Of a stretch of 48,797 nucleotides of DNA, positions 36,245 through 45,213 are shown piece by piece. Position 1 is the stretch's first letter, and the number at the start of each line of letters is the position of its first letter. The position numbers and the translations under genes are program-made. The notes beneath the pieces were generated by a model. The model saw nothing but the letters and a program-made list of their open reading frames with translations. It ran no database searches and had not been told where the DNA came from. The stretch is from CAYQAJ01 sp964415245 (GTDB lineage Bacteria; Planctomycetota; Planctomycetia; Pirellulales; Pirellulaceae). Location: positions 1 to 48,797 of the forward strand of contig CAYQAJ010000005.1 of assembly GCA_964415245.1 (NCBI GenBank). Reading direction: 5' to 3'.

Positions 36245-38692
36245 ATGCCCGAACAGCGTCCCATTGACCCGGCAGTTTCGCATCGTCCCGAGGCGGAAGC
36301 CGCGGCCCATGCGCGAGACCCCACCCGCGAAAGCCAGACGCTGATCACGCCGTTTCAGCCGACGATCATTCCACCGTCATCGGCCGGCGCCGCGGACCCC
36401 GGGTCGGCGGCATCCTGGATGAAAAGCGTGTCCGAGCGACTTAGCAGACATTGGCAGGTCGCCGGTGGAGCCAGCGCCGTCGGCGCGTTGCTATTGATCG
36501 CTTTGGGGCTTGTGTTCTGGACGCCGAGCCAACCCGGGGCGCCGTCGGGGAACAATGGCCAGGCCAACGAACCTCGTCACGACGCCGGAGGAACCGGTGC
36601 CCCCGCGAACCCGGGCCCACTCGATCGAGTTGGGCCTGCGCCTCCCGAGGCGAATCCCCCGCCGCAGTCGTCGCGGCAGTCGACGACCGCGCCGCCTGTG
36701 ATCGACAAGCCGGCGCTCACGACGTCGCCGCGCGACAACCACGCCGTCGATGGTTCGGATTCAATCCTGTGGCAGCTCCCCGACATGGAGGACGTTTTGG
36801 GCAGCCAGTCCTCGGCTTCTCCGGCGGTCGACTCGTCGTCCCAACATTCAACGCCGCCGGTTAGTCCGCCGAACCGCGCGGGCTCGACCGTCCCACAATC
36901 GGCGCGTGTCGCGATCCCCGACGAGGCGGCGCGGGGGCAGGCAGCAAAGTTGATGCACGAAGTGCTGCAGGCGGATTTCGCGCAGGCCCAGTCGGCCGAG
37001 GCGAAAGTGGAACTGGCCCAGCAATTGCGGAACAAAGCCGATGCGACACAGGACAATCCCGCCCAGCGATACGTGATGCTCGAGGCGGCGCAGAATCTGG
37101 CGGTCGAAGGGGGCGACGTGAACGTCGCGTTTCAGGTCATCGACTCGCTGGCGCGCTTCTTCGAGGTAAAACCACTGCCGGCCAAAGCGACAGTTTTGTC
37201 GGAGATCGCACGCGCCGCTCACCCGGCGGAGGCCAACGCATCGCTCGTCGAGGCGGCGCTGCAATTGGCCGACGAGGCTGTCGCCGCCGATGGTTTTACG
37301 ATTGCCACGGTAGCGACCGAGTTGGCTCTTTCGGCGGCGCGGAAGACCCGCGACGGTGACCTGGTCAAGCTGGTGATGCGTCGTTCGAACGATGTGGCGG
37401 AATTGGCGTCGCGGTATGTCGACGTGGCGCAGGCTCGCCAGGTGCTTGCATCCGACCCGACCGACCCCGCCGCCAATCGAATCGTGGGGCGGTATCTTTG
37501 CCTGGTGAAGGGAAACTGGGACCAAGGACTGCCCCTCTTGAGCCTTAGCGACGACCAGCAGTGGAAGGAGCTGGCGGCCGCCGATCTGAGCAACCCCACC
37601 GACACGACGGGACGATTCCAGTTAGCCAATCGGTGGTGGGCCCATTCCGAAACCGCCGATTTGGAGGAACAGCAGCAAATTCGGTTGCGGGCGGGGCACT
37701 GGTACGTGCTGGCACAGCCGGGTTTGCAGGGGCTCGAACGCGACCTCGTGCAACAGCGGTTGCTGGACATCGAATCGGCAGCGCCGGCCGATTCCGTTTT
37801 CGCAGGCGGCCCTCCCCTGCTCATGGCTCCCTTTACCCCCGCCGATGGAGCGCGGCGGCAGGCAGAATGGGCGCGCCACCTGACGATGCGACCGACGCTC
37901 ACGAATTCCGCCGGGATTCGGCTGGCCCTCGTTCCCCCCGGGCAGTATTCGATGGGCTCGCCCGATTCGGAAACCGGCCGCAACAATGACGAAGGACCGC
38001 GGCATGCGGCGCGGCTTTCGAGGCCGTTTTACGTCTCCACCACGGAGATCACGGTCAGTCAGTTCGCCAGCTTCGTCACCTCTAGCGGCTACCAGCCCGG
38101 ACGGTCGGGGGGCCGTGGTCGAGGACCCAGCGGGAACGGTTTCCGGCCGGGGCCGCCACAGCGCGGTCCGTCGAGTTCGCGAGGCCCGGATTGGACCAAC
38201 CCGGGGTATCGGCAAACCGCCGATTCGCCGGTTGTGTACATCACCTGGGACGATGCGGTCGCGTTCTGCGATTGGCTCAGCAAGGAGGAAGGAAAGCGGT
38301 ACCGTCTGCCGACGGAAGCCGAATGGGAATATTGCTGCCGCGTGGGCACGGAGACTCCGTACTACGGCGGCGACGAAAAAGACGCGCTCGATTACGGCTG
38401 GTTCCAGGCAAATGCCGCGGGCAAGCCGCAATCAGTGGGCAAGCGGAAGCCGAACGGGTGGGGCGTGTACGACATGCCGGGCAACGTGTGGGAGTGGTGC
38501 GGGGATTGGTACGGCAAATACCCGGACCAGCCCCAGGTCGATCCCGCCGGCGCCACCCGCGGGTCGACGCGCGTCGTGCGCGGCGGCGGTGCCGATTCGC
38601 AGCCGACGCGCGCCGCGGACCGCGAGAGTCGGCCGCCGGGCTCCGCGTCGCAGAACGTCGGTTTTCGCGTCGTTTGTGAGATCGGTCCCTGA
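36245..38692 (+). CDS. Membrane-anchored formylglycine-generating-enzyme-like (SUMF1/FGE-sulfatase domain) protein
   Basis: 815 residues from the ATG at 36245 (frame open to 36185; GGAG lies 13 bases upstream of the chosen ATG). A cytoplasmic N-terminal tail of ~75 residues is followed by one membrane helix (VGALLLIALGLVF, ~79-92), a Pro/Ser/Thr-rich spacer to ~220 and a helical region rich in Ala/Leu (~220-520). Residues ~550-815 are the FGE-sulfatase domain: GIRLALVPPGQYSMGSPDSE, PFYVSTTEITVSQF, RLPTEAEWEYCCR, YDMPGNVWEWCGDWY and GFRVVCEI. A Gly/Arg/Pro-rich insertion of ~30 residues interrupts the domain after GYQPGRSGGRGRG. Most such domains are not sulfatase-activating; they bind ligands or act in peptide modification or signalling. 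It lies 15 bases upstream of the first pilus ATPase gene and may belong to that operon. The function is unknown. Confidence 0.85.
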   Translation: MPEQRPIDPAVSHRPEAEAAAHARDPTRESQTLITPFQPTIIPPSSAGAADPGSAASWMKSVSERLSRHWQVAGGASAVGALLLIALGLVFWTPSQPGAPSGNNGQANEPRHDAGGTGAPANPGPLDRVGPAPPEANPPPQSSRQSTTAPPVIDKPALTTSPRDNHAVDGSDSILWQLPDMEDVLGSQSSASPAVDSSSQHSTPPVSPPNRAGSTVPQSARVAIPDEAARGQAAKLMHEVLQADFAQAQSAEAKVELAQQLRNKADATQDNPAQRYVMLEAAQNLAVEGGDVNVAFQVIDSLARFFEVKPLPAKATVLSEIARAAHPAEANASLVEAALQLADEAVAADGFTIATVATELALSAARKTRDGDLVKLVMRRSNDVAELASRYVDVAQARQVLASDPTDPAANRIVGRYLCLVKGNWDQGLPLLSLSDDQQWKELAAADLSNPTDTTGRFQLANRWWAHSETADLEEQQQIRLRAGHWYVLAQPGLQGLERDLVQQRLLDIESAAPADSVFAGGPPLLMAPFTPADGARRQAEWARHLTMRPTLTNSAGIRLALVPPGQYSMGSPDSETGRNNDEGPRHAARLSRPFYVSTTEITVSQFASFVTSSGYQPGRSGGRGRGPSGNGFRPGPPQRGPSSSRGPDWTNPGYRQTADSPVVYITWDDAVAFCDWLSKEEGKRYRLPTEAEWEYCCRVGTETPYYGGDEKDALDYGWFQANAAGKPQSVGKRKPNGWGVYDMPGNVWEWCGDWYGKYPDQPQVDPAGATRGSTRVVRGGGADSQPTRAADRESRPPGSASQNVGFRVVCEIGP

Positions 38693-38707
38693 CAATTCGC
38701 CGAGAGC

Positions 38708-39826
38708 ATGCCCATGACGCGCGAAGCCGTCTACGATGCGAGCCTGCGGTACTTTCTCCGCCCTATCGGTCGGTACCTCGACGATGAGAGCGTGACGGAA
38801 GTCATGGTCAACGGGCACGGTCAGGTGTATATCGAGCGCGGCGGCCGCATCGAGCCGACTGCGGCGCAGTTCGGCAGCGAAGACGCCTTGCGCTCGGCCG
38901 TGAACAACCTGGCCCAGTCGGTGGGTCGCGAGATCGACGAGGATCATCCCGTGCTGGATGCGAGGCTGCCCGATGGATCGCGGGTGCACGCCATCCTTCC
39001 CCCCAGTTCCCGCGGTGGCACGTGTCTGACGATCCGCAAGTTCTTTCGTGCCCCGCTGACGATGGACGACCTGGTCCGCTTCGGCAGTCTCACGGAAACG
39101 GCCCAGGAATTCCTGGAAATCTGCGTGCGACTGCGCAAGAACATACTGATTTCCGGTGGGACGGGAAGCGGCAAGACCTCGCTGTTGGGGGCTCTCACCA
39201 GGGCCATTCCGGAACAGGAACGGATTATCGTCATCGAAGACACTTCGGAATTGCGGCTCCACCAGCGGCACTGCCTGTACTTGGAAGTGCAGCCCACGAC
39301 GCGTCGCCGCGCAGGGCTCGATATTCGCGCGCTGTTTCGCTCGTCGTTGCGGATGCGCCCGGATCGAATTATCGTCGGCGAAGTGCGCGGCGGCGAAGCG
39401 CTTGATTTGATTCAGTCGATGATCAGTGGCCACGACGGCAGCTTGTCGACAGTGCATGCCAGCACGGTGTACGATGCGTTGGTGCGGCTGGAAACGCTGT
39501 CGTTGATGTCGGACGTGGAGATTCCCGTGTACGTGGCCCGCGCCCAGGTGGCCTCGGCGATCGACCTGATCGTGCAATTGACACGATCGACGGACGACGG
39601 CTCGCGGCGCGTCACCTGCGTCGCCGAAGCCCGCGGCCTGAGTGCCGAGAACCAGTATGTGTTGTGCGATCTGTTCGCGCTAGAGTATTCCCCCGCGGCG
39701 GCGACGAATGGCCATCCGCTGCGGATGGAACCGACCGGCGAGTTGCCGTCATTTTGCCGGGAACCGTTTGAGCAAGGAATGGAGAGTCAGATTCGGCTCA
39801 GTGAAGCATTGTGGAAGCGACTCTAG
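38708..39826 (+). CDS. cpaF: Tad/Flp pilus assembly ATPase, CpaF/TadA family (short form)
   Basis: 372 residues starting ATGCCCATG; the second ATG at 38714 is equally possible. The secretion ATPase core is complete: LDDESVTEVMVNGHGQVYIE, Walker A GGTGSGKTS at 150-158, IIVIEDTSELRLHQ, LRMRPDRIIVGEVRGGEALD (Walker B region) and SGHDGSLSTVHAS with the His box. It lacks the long N-terminal helical domain of typical CpaF. Hexamers of this family hydrolyse ATP at the cytoplasmic face to drive Flp pilin polymerisation with TadB/TadC. A second, FHA-fused CpaF is encoded at 46014-48005 in the same cluster, so the two may have different roles (for example assembly and retraction, or separate pili). Confidence 0.92.
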   Translation: MPMTREAVYDASLRYFLRPIGRYLDDESVTEVMVNGHGQVYIERGGRIEPTAAQFGSEDALRSAVNNLAQSVGREIDEDHPVLDARLPDGSRVHAILPPSSRGGTCLTIRKFFRAPLTMDDLVRFGSLTETAQEFLEICVRLRKNILISGGTGSGKTSLLGALTRAIPEQERIIVIEDTSELRLHQRHCLYLEVQPTTRRRAGLDIRALFRSSLRMRPDRIIVGEVRGGEALDLIQSMISGHDGSLSTVHASTVYDALVRLETLSLMSDVEIPVYVARAQVASAIDLIVQLTRSTDDGSRRVTCVAEARGLSAENQYVLCDLFALEYSPAAATNGHPLRMEPTGELPSFCREPFEQGMESQIRLSEALWKRL

Positions 39827-39901
39827 GAGCCTTCTCGGGTGGCCGATGGAAAGAGGGACGCTCCCCTTTGGCAACCTGAGCAGAAGGCCGAAACCCACGA
39901 G

Positions 39902-40093
39902 GCCATGGCGATGAAACGCGCTCGGGCGAAAGCGATCCGCCGGCGGCGGCGCAGAGGCGCCGCAACGTTGGACTACATCTTGGTGCTGGGAGTGATCCTT
40001 CCGCTGGCTGCGTCGCTGATGGGCCTCGCGCCACGCATGATTCGACTCGTTTACGAAATGCTGGTGGTGATGGTTGGCTCGCCGGTGATGTAG
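39902..40093 (+). CDS. Flp-type pilin-like peptide 1
   Basis: 63 residues from the ATG at 39902; the frame is open upstream to 39839. A very basic leader (KRARAKAIRRRRRRG) ends in a Gly, then AATLDYILVLGVILPLAASL forms the hydrophobic helix. This fits a class III/Flp prepilin cleaved after Gly by the TadV/CpaA peptidase, with Asp at +5 and Tyr at +6 where classical Flp has Glu-Tyr. It lies between the CpaF ATPase gene and the second pilin gene, upstream of the prepilin peptidase gene. It could instead be a minor pseudopilin. Confidence 0.75.
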   Translation, partial: AMAMKRARAKAIRRRRRRGAATLDYILVLGVILPLAASLMGLAPRMIRLVYEMLVVMVGSPVM

Positions 40094-40168
40094 ACGGCCG
40101 AGAGAAAGGAAAACCGATCGAAGGTCGGAGCAAATACACCGGATTCTTTTGTGGGGAGGAGACGACTG

Positions 40169-40378
40169 ATGCGTAAAGTGCCAAGTCTTGGGGAATTGCT
40201 GCAGCAAGTGCACGAGGACCAACGCGGCGGGGTCAGCATCGAAACCGTGCTGATTCTCGCGGCGATCGCACTGCCGATTCTGATCTTTTTGATCAAATTC
40301 GGCTGGCCGCGAATCAAGGACTTCTTCAATCAGGGAATGACCGACCTGGAAGGCGGCGCTACGGACGCCTCGAAGTAA
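40169..40378 (+). CDS. Flp-type pilin-like peptide 2
   Basis: 69 residues. The start at 40169 is set by a strong GGGAGGAG ribosome binding site 8 bases upstream, better than any other in the cluster, as expected for a major pilin made in excess. The leader ends HEDQRG, followed by GVSIETVLILAAIALPILIF; Glu falls at +5 after cleavage following the first Gly, but Thr replaces the usual Tyr at +6. A short polar tail ends in TDLEGGATDASK. It is followed after 3 bases by the prepilin peptidase gene. Confidence 0.8.
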   Translation: MRKVPSLGELLQQVHEDQRGGVSIETVLILAAIALPILIFLIKFGWPRIKDFFNQGMTDLEGGATDASK

Positions 40379-40381
40379 CCG

Positions 40382-40927
40382 ATGGCGGCCACGGCCTTGC
40401 TCCTTGCGCTGCTCGCAGTGGCGGCCGTCACCGACGTGTGGCGGCACAAGGTTTACAACTGGACCACGTACACGGGAATCGGCGCGGCGCTGGTGCTCAG
40501 CGGCCTGGCTGGTGTGGTGGGGCGCGGCGCGCTTTCGAGCATTACGCTCGGCGAAAGCGTCGTCGGATTCCTGTTGTGCGGTTTCGTGATGCTGGTGTGC
40601 TTCGTGTTTTTTCGCCTCGGCGGGGGAGACGTCAAGCTGATTGCCATGATCGGCGCGTTCCTGGGACCCGGGGCGGGAATCGAAGCCATGCTGTGGACGT
40701 TGGTTTTGGGGGGCGCGACCGGCATCGTCGTGCTGGTGTGGAAGCTCGGCCTCTGGAAGCTCGTGCGCCGCGTCGTTCAGCAAGTGCTGTGGAGAGTGAG
40801 AATCGGCAGTTGGGGACCGCTCAGCGACGAAGAGCGGCAACAACTGAAGATGCCGCTGTTTCTGGCCCCCAACGCCTTGGTTGCCGTCGTGATCGTGCAG
40901 TTTGCGCTTCTCGATCGAGTGTGGTAG
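40382..40927 (+). CDS. cpaA: Prepilin peptidase, CpaA/TadV type (A24 family)
   Basis: 181 residues with several membrane helices. The two aspartates of the A24 aspartyl peptidases are in place: D18 in AAVTDVWRHKVYNW and D83 in FRLGGGDVKLIAM (the GxGD motif). The protein is short and lacks the N-methylation domain of type IV prepilin peptidases, as is normal for Tad systems. It should cleave the leaders of the two upstream pilins and of the TadE-like proteins. It starts 3 bases after the pilin 2 stop and ends 8 bases before the next gene, so it lies in the middle of the operon. Confidence 0.92.
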   Translation: MAATALLLALLAVAAVTDVWRHKVYNWTTYTGIGAALVLSGLAGVVGRGALSSITLGESVVGFLLCGFVMLVCFVFFRLGGGDVKLIAMIGAFLGPGAGIEAMLWTLVLGGATGIVVLVWKLGLWKLVRRVVQQVLWRVRIGSWGPLSDEERQQLKMPLFLAPNALVAVVIVQFALLDRVW

Positions 40928-40935
40928 GACCGTCG

Positions 40936-41886
40936 ATGTACCGCGCCGTGCTCATCGACTGCTTGCCTTGGGCTGCCCTGCTGGTGGCGGCGATGGCGGT
41001 GGCGCGCCTGCTGTTGCACCTGAGCGGTGCCCGACTTCGACTGGTTCGCCTGCGCTCCCTCCACCGCTGCGAAAAAGGAGGCGTGCAGAGCTTGAGCTTC
41101 GTGCTTACGCTGCCGGTGTTCGTGATGGTGCTCATGTTCATCGTGCAAGTCAGCCAGGTCATGATCGGTACGGTGATGGTGCACTACGCCGCGTATGCGG
41201 CGGCAAGATCGGCCATCGTTTGGGTTCCCGCCAGCGTCAGCCCCGAGGAAACGGAAAACCGCATCAGCTTCGTGGAGCCGATTCGAAGTCAAGAAGAATT
41301 CGGCTGCCTGGGCGTCACGTATCGGGTGAGTCCCGAAGGACAGAAGTACGCCAAGATCAAACAGGCGGCCGTGCTGGCCTGTTTGCCGCTCGCCCCGTCG
41401 CGCGATTCGGGTTTTGCCCTCAGCCCGGCCGACCGCGACACCGCCGCCGCGCTGGAGACGGTATATCGTGGGCTCGACGCCGAGTCGAACGCCAACGCCC
41501 GCATTCCGACGCGGTTGACCAACAAACTGGCGTACAGCTCGGCCAACACCGACGTCCAGATCGAGTTCACGCACTACCTCGGCCCGGGCGACACGCTTCA
41601 CGACCCCCCGCTGGGCATCCGCTATTACGTGCCGCCCTATTCCGACGAATACTATCTCAACGAAATGGGCTGGCGCGACCAGATCGCGGTCACGGTGACG
41701 CACTACATGGCGCTGCTGCCGGGTCCCGGCCGCTTGCTCGCCCGTTCCACCGGTCCGAGCGACTCGGTAAGTGCCCAGGTCGGGCGGCGCGGCGACTGGT
41801 ACGTGTGGCCGATCCACGTCACCGCCACGTTGGGCAATGAGGGCGAAAAGTCCCTCAAGTCATACATGCAGGAGGAAATGCGATGA
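40936..41886 (+). CDS. TadE-like pilus assembly protein
   Basis: 316 residues from the ATG at 40936; the frame is open far upstream but overlaps cpaA there. A first hydrophobic segment (WAALLVAAMAVARLLLHLSG) is followed by the TadE-like region, CEKGGVQSLSFVLTLPVFVM then VLMFIVQVSQVMIGTVMVHY, a pseudopilin-like helix after a Gly-Gly processing site. The rest is a soluble extracytoplasmic domain. TadE/TadF/TadG proteins are minor pilins that help Flp pilus assembly at the envelope. It overlaps the next gene by 4 bp (ATGA). Confidence 0.8.
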   Translation: MYRAVLIDCLPWAALLVAAMAVARLLLHLSGARLRLVRLRSLHRCEKGGVQSLSFVLTLPVFVMVLMFIVQVSQVMIGTVMVHYAAYAAARSAIVWVPASVSPEETENRISFVEPIRSQEEFGCLGVTYRVSPEGQKYAKIKQAAVLACLPLAPSRDSGFALSPADRDTAAALETVYRGLDAESNANARIPTRLTNKLAYSSANTDVQIEFTHYLGPGDTLHDPPLGIRYYVPPYSDEYYLNEMGWRDQIAVTVTHYMALLPGPGRLLARSTGPSDSVSAQVGRRGDWYVWPIHVTATLGNEGEKSLKSYMQEEMR

Positions 41887-43253
41887 ACCGCGCCGGCGCT
41901 GGCAACTTCGTCTGCCGTCTGCACGCCGACCAGCGCGGTTCGATGAGCATCGTTTCGCTCTTCGCCGTCCTGTTGCTGGCGATGCTGCTGGGAATGGTCG
42001 TCAACGCCGGCCGGCACGCCGACCGCAAAGTCCAAATGCAAAACGCCGCCGATGGCGCCGCGTATTCCGGCGGCGTCGTGTTGGCGCGAGGCATGAATAC
42101 GCTGGCGTTTACGAATCACTTGCTGTGCGACGTGTTCGGCATGACGGCCTATTTGCGCGAGGCGCGCGACCGCAACGCGGAGTCGCTGGCCGGGCCAGTG
42201 CTCGACAGTTGGGAAGCAGTCGGGCCCGTGTTTCGTTCCGCGCCGTATCCCAAGTTCGCTGCGCTCGGCGACGCCATTACCCAGAAGGTGCCGCTCGAAC
42301 GCGAAATGGTCCGCACGTTCAGCGAGGAACAGGCGGCCGTATCCGAGCAGCTTCTGCCCGTGATGGAAGCCATTCTGGCGGAAGAGGCGATCCCGGAGTT
42401 TCAGCGGGCGCTGGTGCTCACTACGCCTCGGCTGGCGCAGTCGGCCACCGACGCGATTGCCGGGCAACACGGCATGGCGGGCAGCGGACTCGGCGGCGGT
42501 CAGTCGATGCGCGGCGTGTTGTGGCGCACCGATGTCGCGGTGGTCGGTGGCGACGGCGAATGGGTGCGATCGACGCTCCCCGTGGCCGACCCCACGCTCG
42601 ACGAGTCCCCGTATCAGGTCGAGTATCGAAATACCGCGCGCCGACAACGCCGCGACATGGCCAATCGCTACCTGGAACAATTGAATCGGCCCATGCTGCA
42701 GGACTTCGACCGCGTTGGAAAGATGTCGCAGTTCGGCCAACTGTGGCGCGGTTTCACCAGTGGACAACTCGATCGGCTGCTCAACGAAGAGTATCCCGAC
42801 CGAAATCTGCCGTTCGTGCTGCGGCACGACGACGCCGAATCGCTCGATCCGAACCTGTATCTGGAAAGCCAATTCATGTTTGTGGGCGTCACGTATTGGC
42901 CGCAGATGCCTGAGCGGCTGCCGGGCCTGTTCCGGAACCCGCTCGACGCCGACGATATGGCGTTCGCTCAGGTTTCTGTGTTCCTGCCGCGTCCCCGGCT
43001 CGTGATGTACCGGGACTACGATGACGACGTGGAGGGCGATTACGAGTTTTTCGGCGATTTCTGGTACGTCCATCGGCAGAACAGTCCCACAAGCTGGGAC
43101 TTGATGAACCAGAACTGGACTGTGCAGCTCGTTCCGGCGACCTCGCGCAGCGTACCGACGATTCTGCAAACGTCGCCGCCCGGCTTAGCGATGCGCGCCC
43201 AGAACCTGGGGGGAATCAGCGTTGAAGGATTTCGACGTATTAACACCCACTGA
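41883..43253 (+). CDS. TadG-like pilus assembly protein
   Basis: 456 residues. The N terminus is HADQRGSMSIVSLFAVLLLA then MLLGMVVNAGRHADRKVQMQ and NAADGAAYSGGVVLARGMN, the Flp-associated TadG/TadE-like pattern: a processing-like Gly, a membrane helix and the N-A-A-D-A-A-A-L-A-like motif. No von Willebrand A domain is recognisable in the large C-terminal part, unlike classical TadG. The gene is coupled to the preceding TadE gene (ATGA) and overlaps the following one by about 30 bases. Confidence 0.75.
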   Translation: MNRAGAGNFVCRLHADQRGSMSIVSLFAVLLLAMLLGMVVNAGRHADRKVQMQNAADGAAYSGGVVLARGMNTLAFTNHLLCDVFGMTAYLREARDRNAESLAGPVLDSWEAVGPVFRSAPYPKFAALGDAITQKVPLEREMVRTFSEEQAAVSEQLLPVMEAILAEEAIPEFQRALVLTTPRLAQSATDAIAGQHGMAGSGLGGGQSMRGVLWRTDVAVVGGDGEWVRSTLPVADPTLDESPYQVEYRNTARRQRRDMANRYLEQLNRPMLQDFDRVGKMSQFGQLWRGFTSGQLDRLLNEEYPDRNLPFVLRHDDAESLDPNLYLESQFMFVGVTYWPQMPERLPGLFRNPLDADDMAFAQVSVFLPRPRLVMYRDYDDDVEGDYEFFGDFWYVHRQNSPTSWDLMNQNWTVQLVPATSRSVPTILQTSPPGLAMRAQNLGGISVEGFRRINTH

Positions 43254-44208
43254 AAGACGATACCCAAGCCGTTGGGGTGCGGCTGGTTTTGCCAGGCCGC
43301 TGCGTGCCGGTTCGTTTCTGGGACGTTTGCCCCGGCGTCGCCGTGGCCTTGCGCCGCTCGAACTGGTGATGTCCCTGCCGATTCTGCTTTTGGTCATGGC
43401 GCTCTTCGTTGTTTTCGGAACAGCGGCCAGTTGGAAGATTCGGACCGAGACGGTGTCGCGCGGCGCGGTGTGGCAAAGCCGCTGGCCGCGGCAACACTCG
43501 CACGCGGCCCTTCATAGTTTGGCGGAATGGCCGGCGACGGCGGACCAGAGCGTCGCCGCCGCCGCCCCCCTCGCGGAGCTGGGCGATCCCGCGATCCGGC
43601 CGCCCGTGGTCAGCGGCCCGCTGCCGGGCGGCATCGGCGTGAACAGCTCGCTGCTCGACTTTCGTCGTGGAGTCGAGCAGGGCGAAGCGCGTATCACGCG
43701 TCGCCCCCCCATGATGTGGCGCATGGGGCCGTATGGTTTTGACGTGGAAGACCCGCTGCTGGACGACAAGTTCCAATACCGACAGATGGGGCTCAGCAGC
43801 AACCGCCAGCGGCGAATGCCGTGGATTTACGAGCTTCCCGCCCCGCCCGACGCGCTTGCGCTGGCGTATCGCAGCGCCGTGCTGGCCATCGACAACGCGC
43901 CGTTCACATGGCAGCTTCGCCCACTCGACCAGGACGACGAATTCATTGCGTTCTACGGGCGCGCTCCCGATTTTCATCCGCGGATGCGCAGATTTCGTAG
44001 CGTGGACGTTCCGTGGGTCGACAAGAACCGCGTCAAACCGTTAACGGACCGAACTGAGAATCTACCCCAGCGGATGTCGGGGGCATTTATCCGCTTGTAC
44101 GACGCTCAGTTGAGGACCAATCCTCCCCCGTCGCCGGCAGCGCAATCGGTCATCCAACAGAAGATCGACCAGTTAAAAGAATTCCAGTCGAGTCTCAGTT
44201 CCAATTGA
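43222..44208 (+). CDS. Second TadE-like protein, probable TTG start
   Basis: 328 residues if translation starts at the TTG at 43222, which is preceded by GGGGGGAATCAGCG; no ATG or GTG is in frame before the membrane helix, so this start is the most reasonable. The helix is RRRRGLAPLELVMSLPILLL then VMALFVVFGTAASWKI, with the basic leader, Gly and Glu at +5 expected for TadE-type pseudopilins. The remainder is extracytoplasmic and not recognised. The 32 base overlap with the TadG-like gene suggests coupling by termination-reinitiation. Confidence 0.7.
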   Translation: MKDFDVLTPTERRYPSRWGAAGFARPLRAGSFLGRLPRRRRGLAPLELVMSLPILLLVMALFVVFGTAASWKIRTETVSRGAVWQSRWPRQHSHAALHSLAEWPATADQSVAAAAPLAELGDPAIRPPVVSGPLPGGIGVNSSLLDFRRGVEQGEARITRRPPMMWRMGPYGFDVEDPLLDDKFQYRQMGLSSNRQRRMPWIYELPAPPDALALAYRSAVLAIDNAPFTWQLRPLDQDDEFIAFYGRAPDFHPRMRRFRSVDVPWVDKNRVKPLTDRTENLPQRMSGAFIRLYDAQLRTNPPPSPAAQSVIQQKIDQLKEFQSSLSSN

Positions 44209-44241
44209 CGAGGTGGGAGCTCGCCAGTCCCCTGCATTGCC

Positions 44242-45213
44242 ATGAGTTCCACCTCGCAGCCACCCGATAACCCAGCGGCCGACGAACCGCCGATCGAGTA
44301 CCGTTCGCACTACGCGAAACTGGCTCGGCGGATGGTCGGTTGGACCACCAATCTGCTGGCGACGACAGTGGTGCTGGTGTTGGCTTTGGCGGGCGGGCGA
44401 GAACTGATTTCTTGGTGGGGACTGAGCTCGGCTACCGAATCGCTTTCGTCGGCATCGCAGGAAGCGAGCGATTGGACGGTCCCCTGGCAATCGTGCCTGG
44501 TGCAGTTTGGCGACGCGCCCTTTGCGCTCCAGCGCGATTCGGTGAGCGGCGACGTGGATCACGCCCTCGAACAGCTACGCCGCCGCTGTCGCAAAGTGCT
44601 CTCCGAGCAACCGAGCGCTCCGGTGGAAATGGGACCGGCCGAGGCGAAACTGCTGGCCGCCTACCGCGACCGCAAGCCGGTTGAAGAGCAACCGGGCGCC
44701 TGGCGCCTGTATGAAACTCGCCAGCCGATGCCGCTGGTGGTGGGAATCCGTGATGACTGCGACGCTCACGCAGCCGGCGAGAACGGACAGGCGGCCAACT
44801 CGCGTCTGGTCGTCTGGGGAATGGCGGTGCCGGAATCCCCGCAAAGCTGGTCGACCTATACGTGCCGCACCGCGCCGGGTAGCAGCGCGGCGTCGAAGTC
44901 CACAGCGGTTCCTGTACCGCCGGGATGCCACCGCACGCTGAACATCGCCGACGAGAACGGCAACATGCTGATTGGGTTTTACGGCGGCGATCCGACCGAG
45001 GCCATGCAGTTTTACAACGCCTGGGCGGCGCGCGAGAATTGGAGGATTGCCCGCGATTGGCAGCGCGGCGGCAGTGCCTACAGCGCGCGATACGTCCCGG
45101 CCGACGCGCGGCACGACGCGATCAACGTGCAATTGGCCGTCGACGATACACAAACCATGCGCGGCCTGATGATCGTGAGTCGGCCGGCGACGCCAGGAGA
45201 CACCGATCCATGA
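44242..45213 (+). CDS. Membrane-anchored protein of unknown function in the Tad cluster
   Basis: 323 residues. I do not recognise the family. A ~30 residue cytoplasmic tail is followed by one membrane helix (WTTNLLATTVVLVLALAGGR) and a ~270 residue extracytoplasmic domain with four or more cysteines (for example DDCDAHAAGENG, TYTCRTAPG and PGCHRTLNIADENGNMLIGF). Its place between a TadE-like gene and cpaB, with a 4 bp overlap into the latter, indicates a role in the pilus apparatus, perhaps an assembly or pilotin-like factor. Confidence 0.6.
   Translation: MSSTSQPPDNPAADEPPIEYRSHYAKLARRMVGWTTNLLATTVVLVLALAGGRELISWWGLSSATESLSSASQEASDWTVPWQSCLVQFGDAPFALQRDSVSGDVDHALEQLRRRCRKVLSEQPSAPVEMGPAEAKLLAAYRDRKPVEEQPGAWRLYETRQPMPLVVGIRDDCDAHAAGENGQAANSRLVVWGMAVPESPQSWSTYTCRTAPGSSAASKSTAVPVPPGCHRTLNIADENGNMLIGFYGGDPTEAMQFYNAWAARENWRIARDWQRGGSAYSARYVPADARHDAINVQLAVDDTQTMRGLMIVSRPATPGDTDP

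Noticed and set aside
40438..40935. Extension of the TadE-like frame upstream to 40438
   Set aside because: It lies entirely inside cpaA in another frame; the ATG at 40936 directly follows the cpaA stop.
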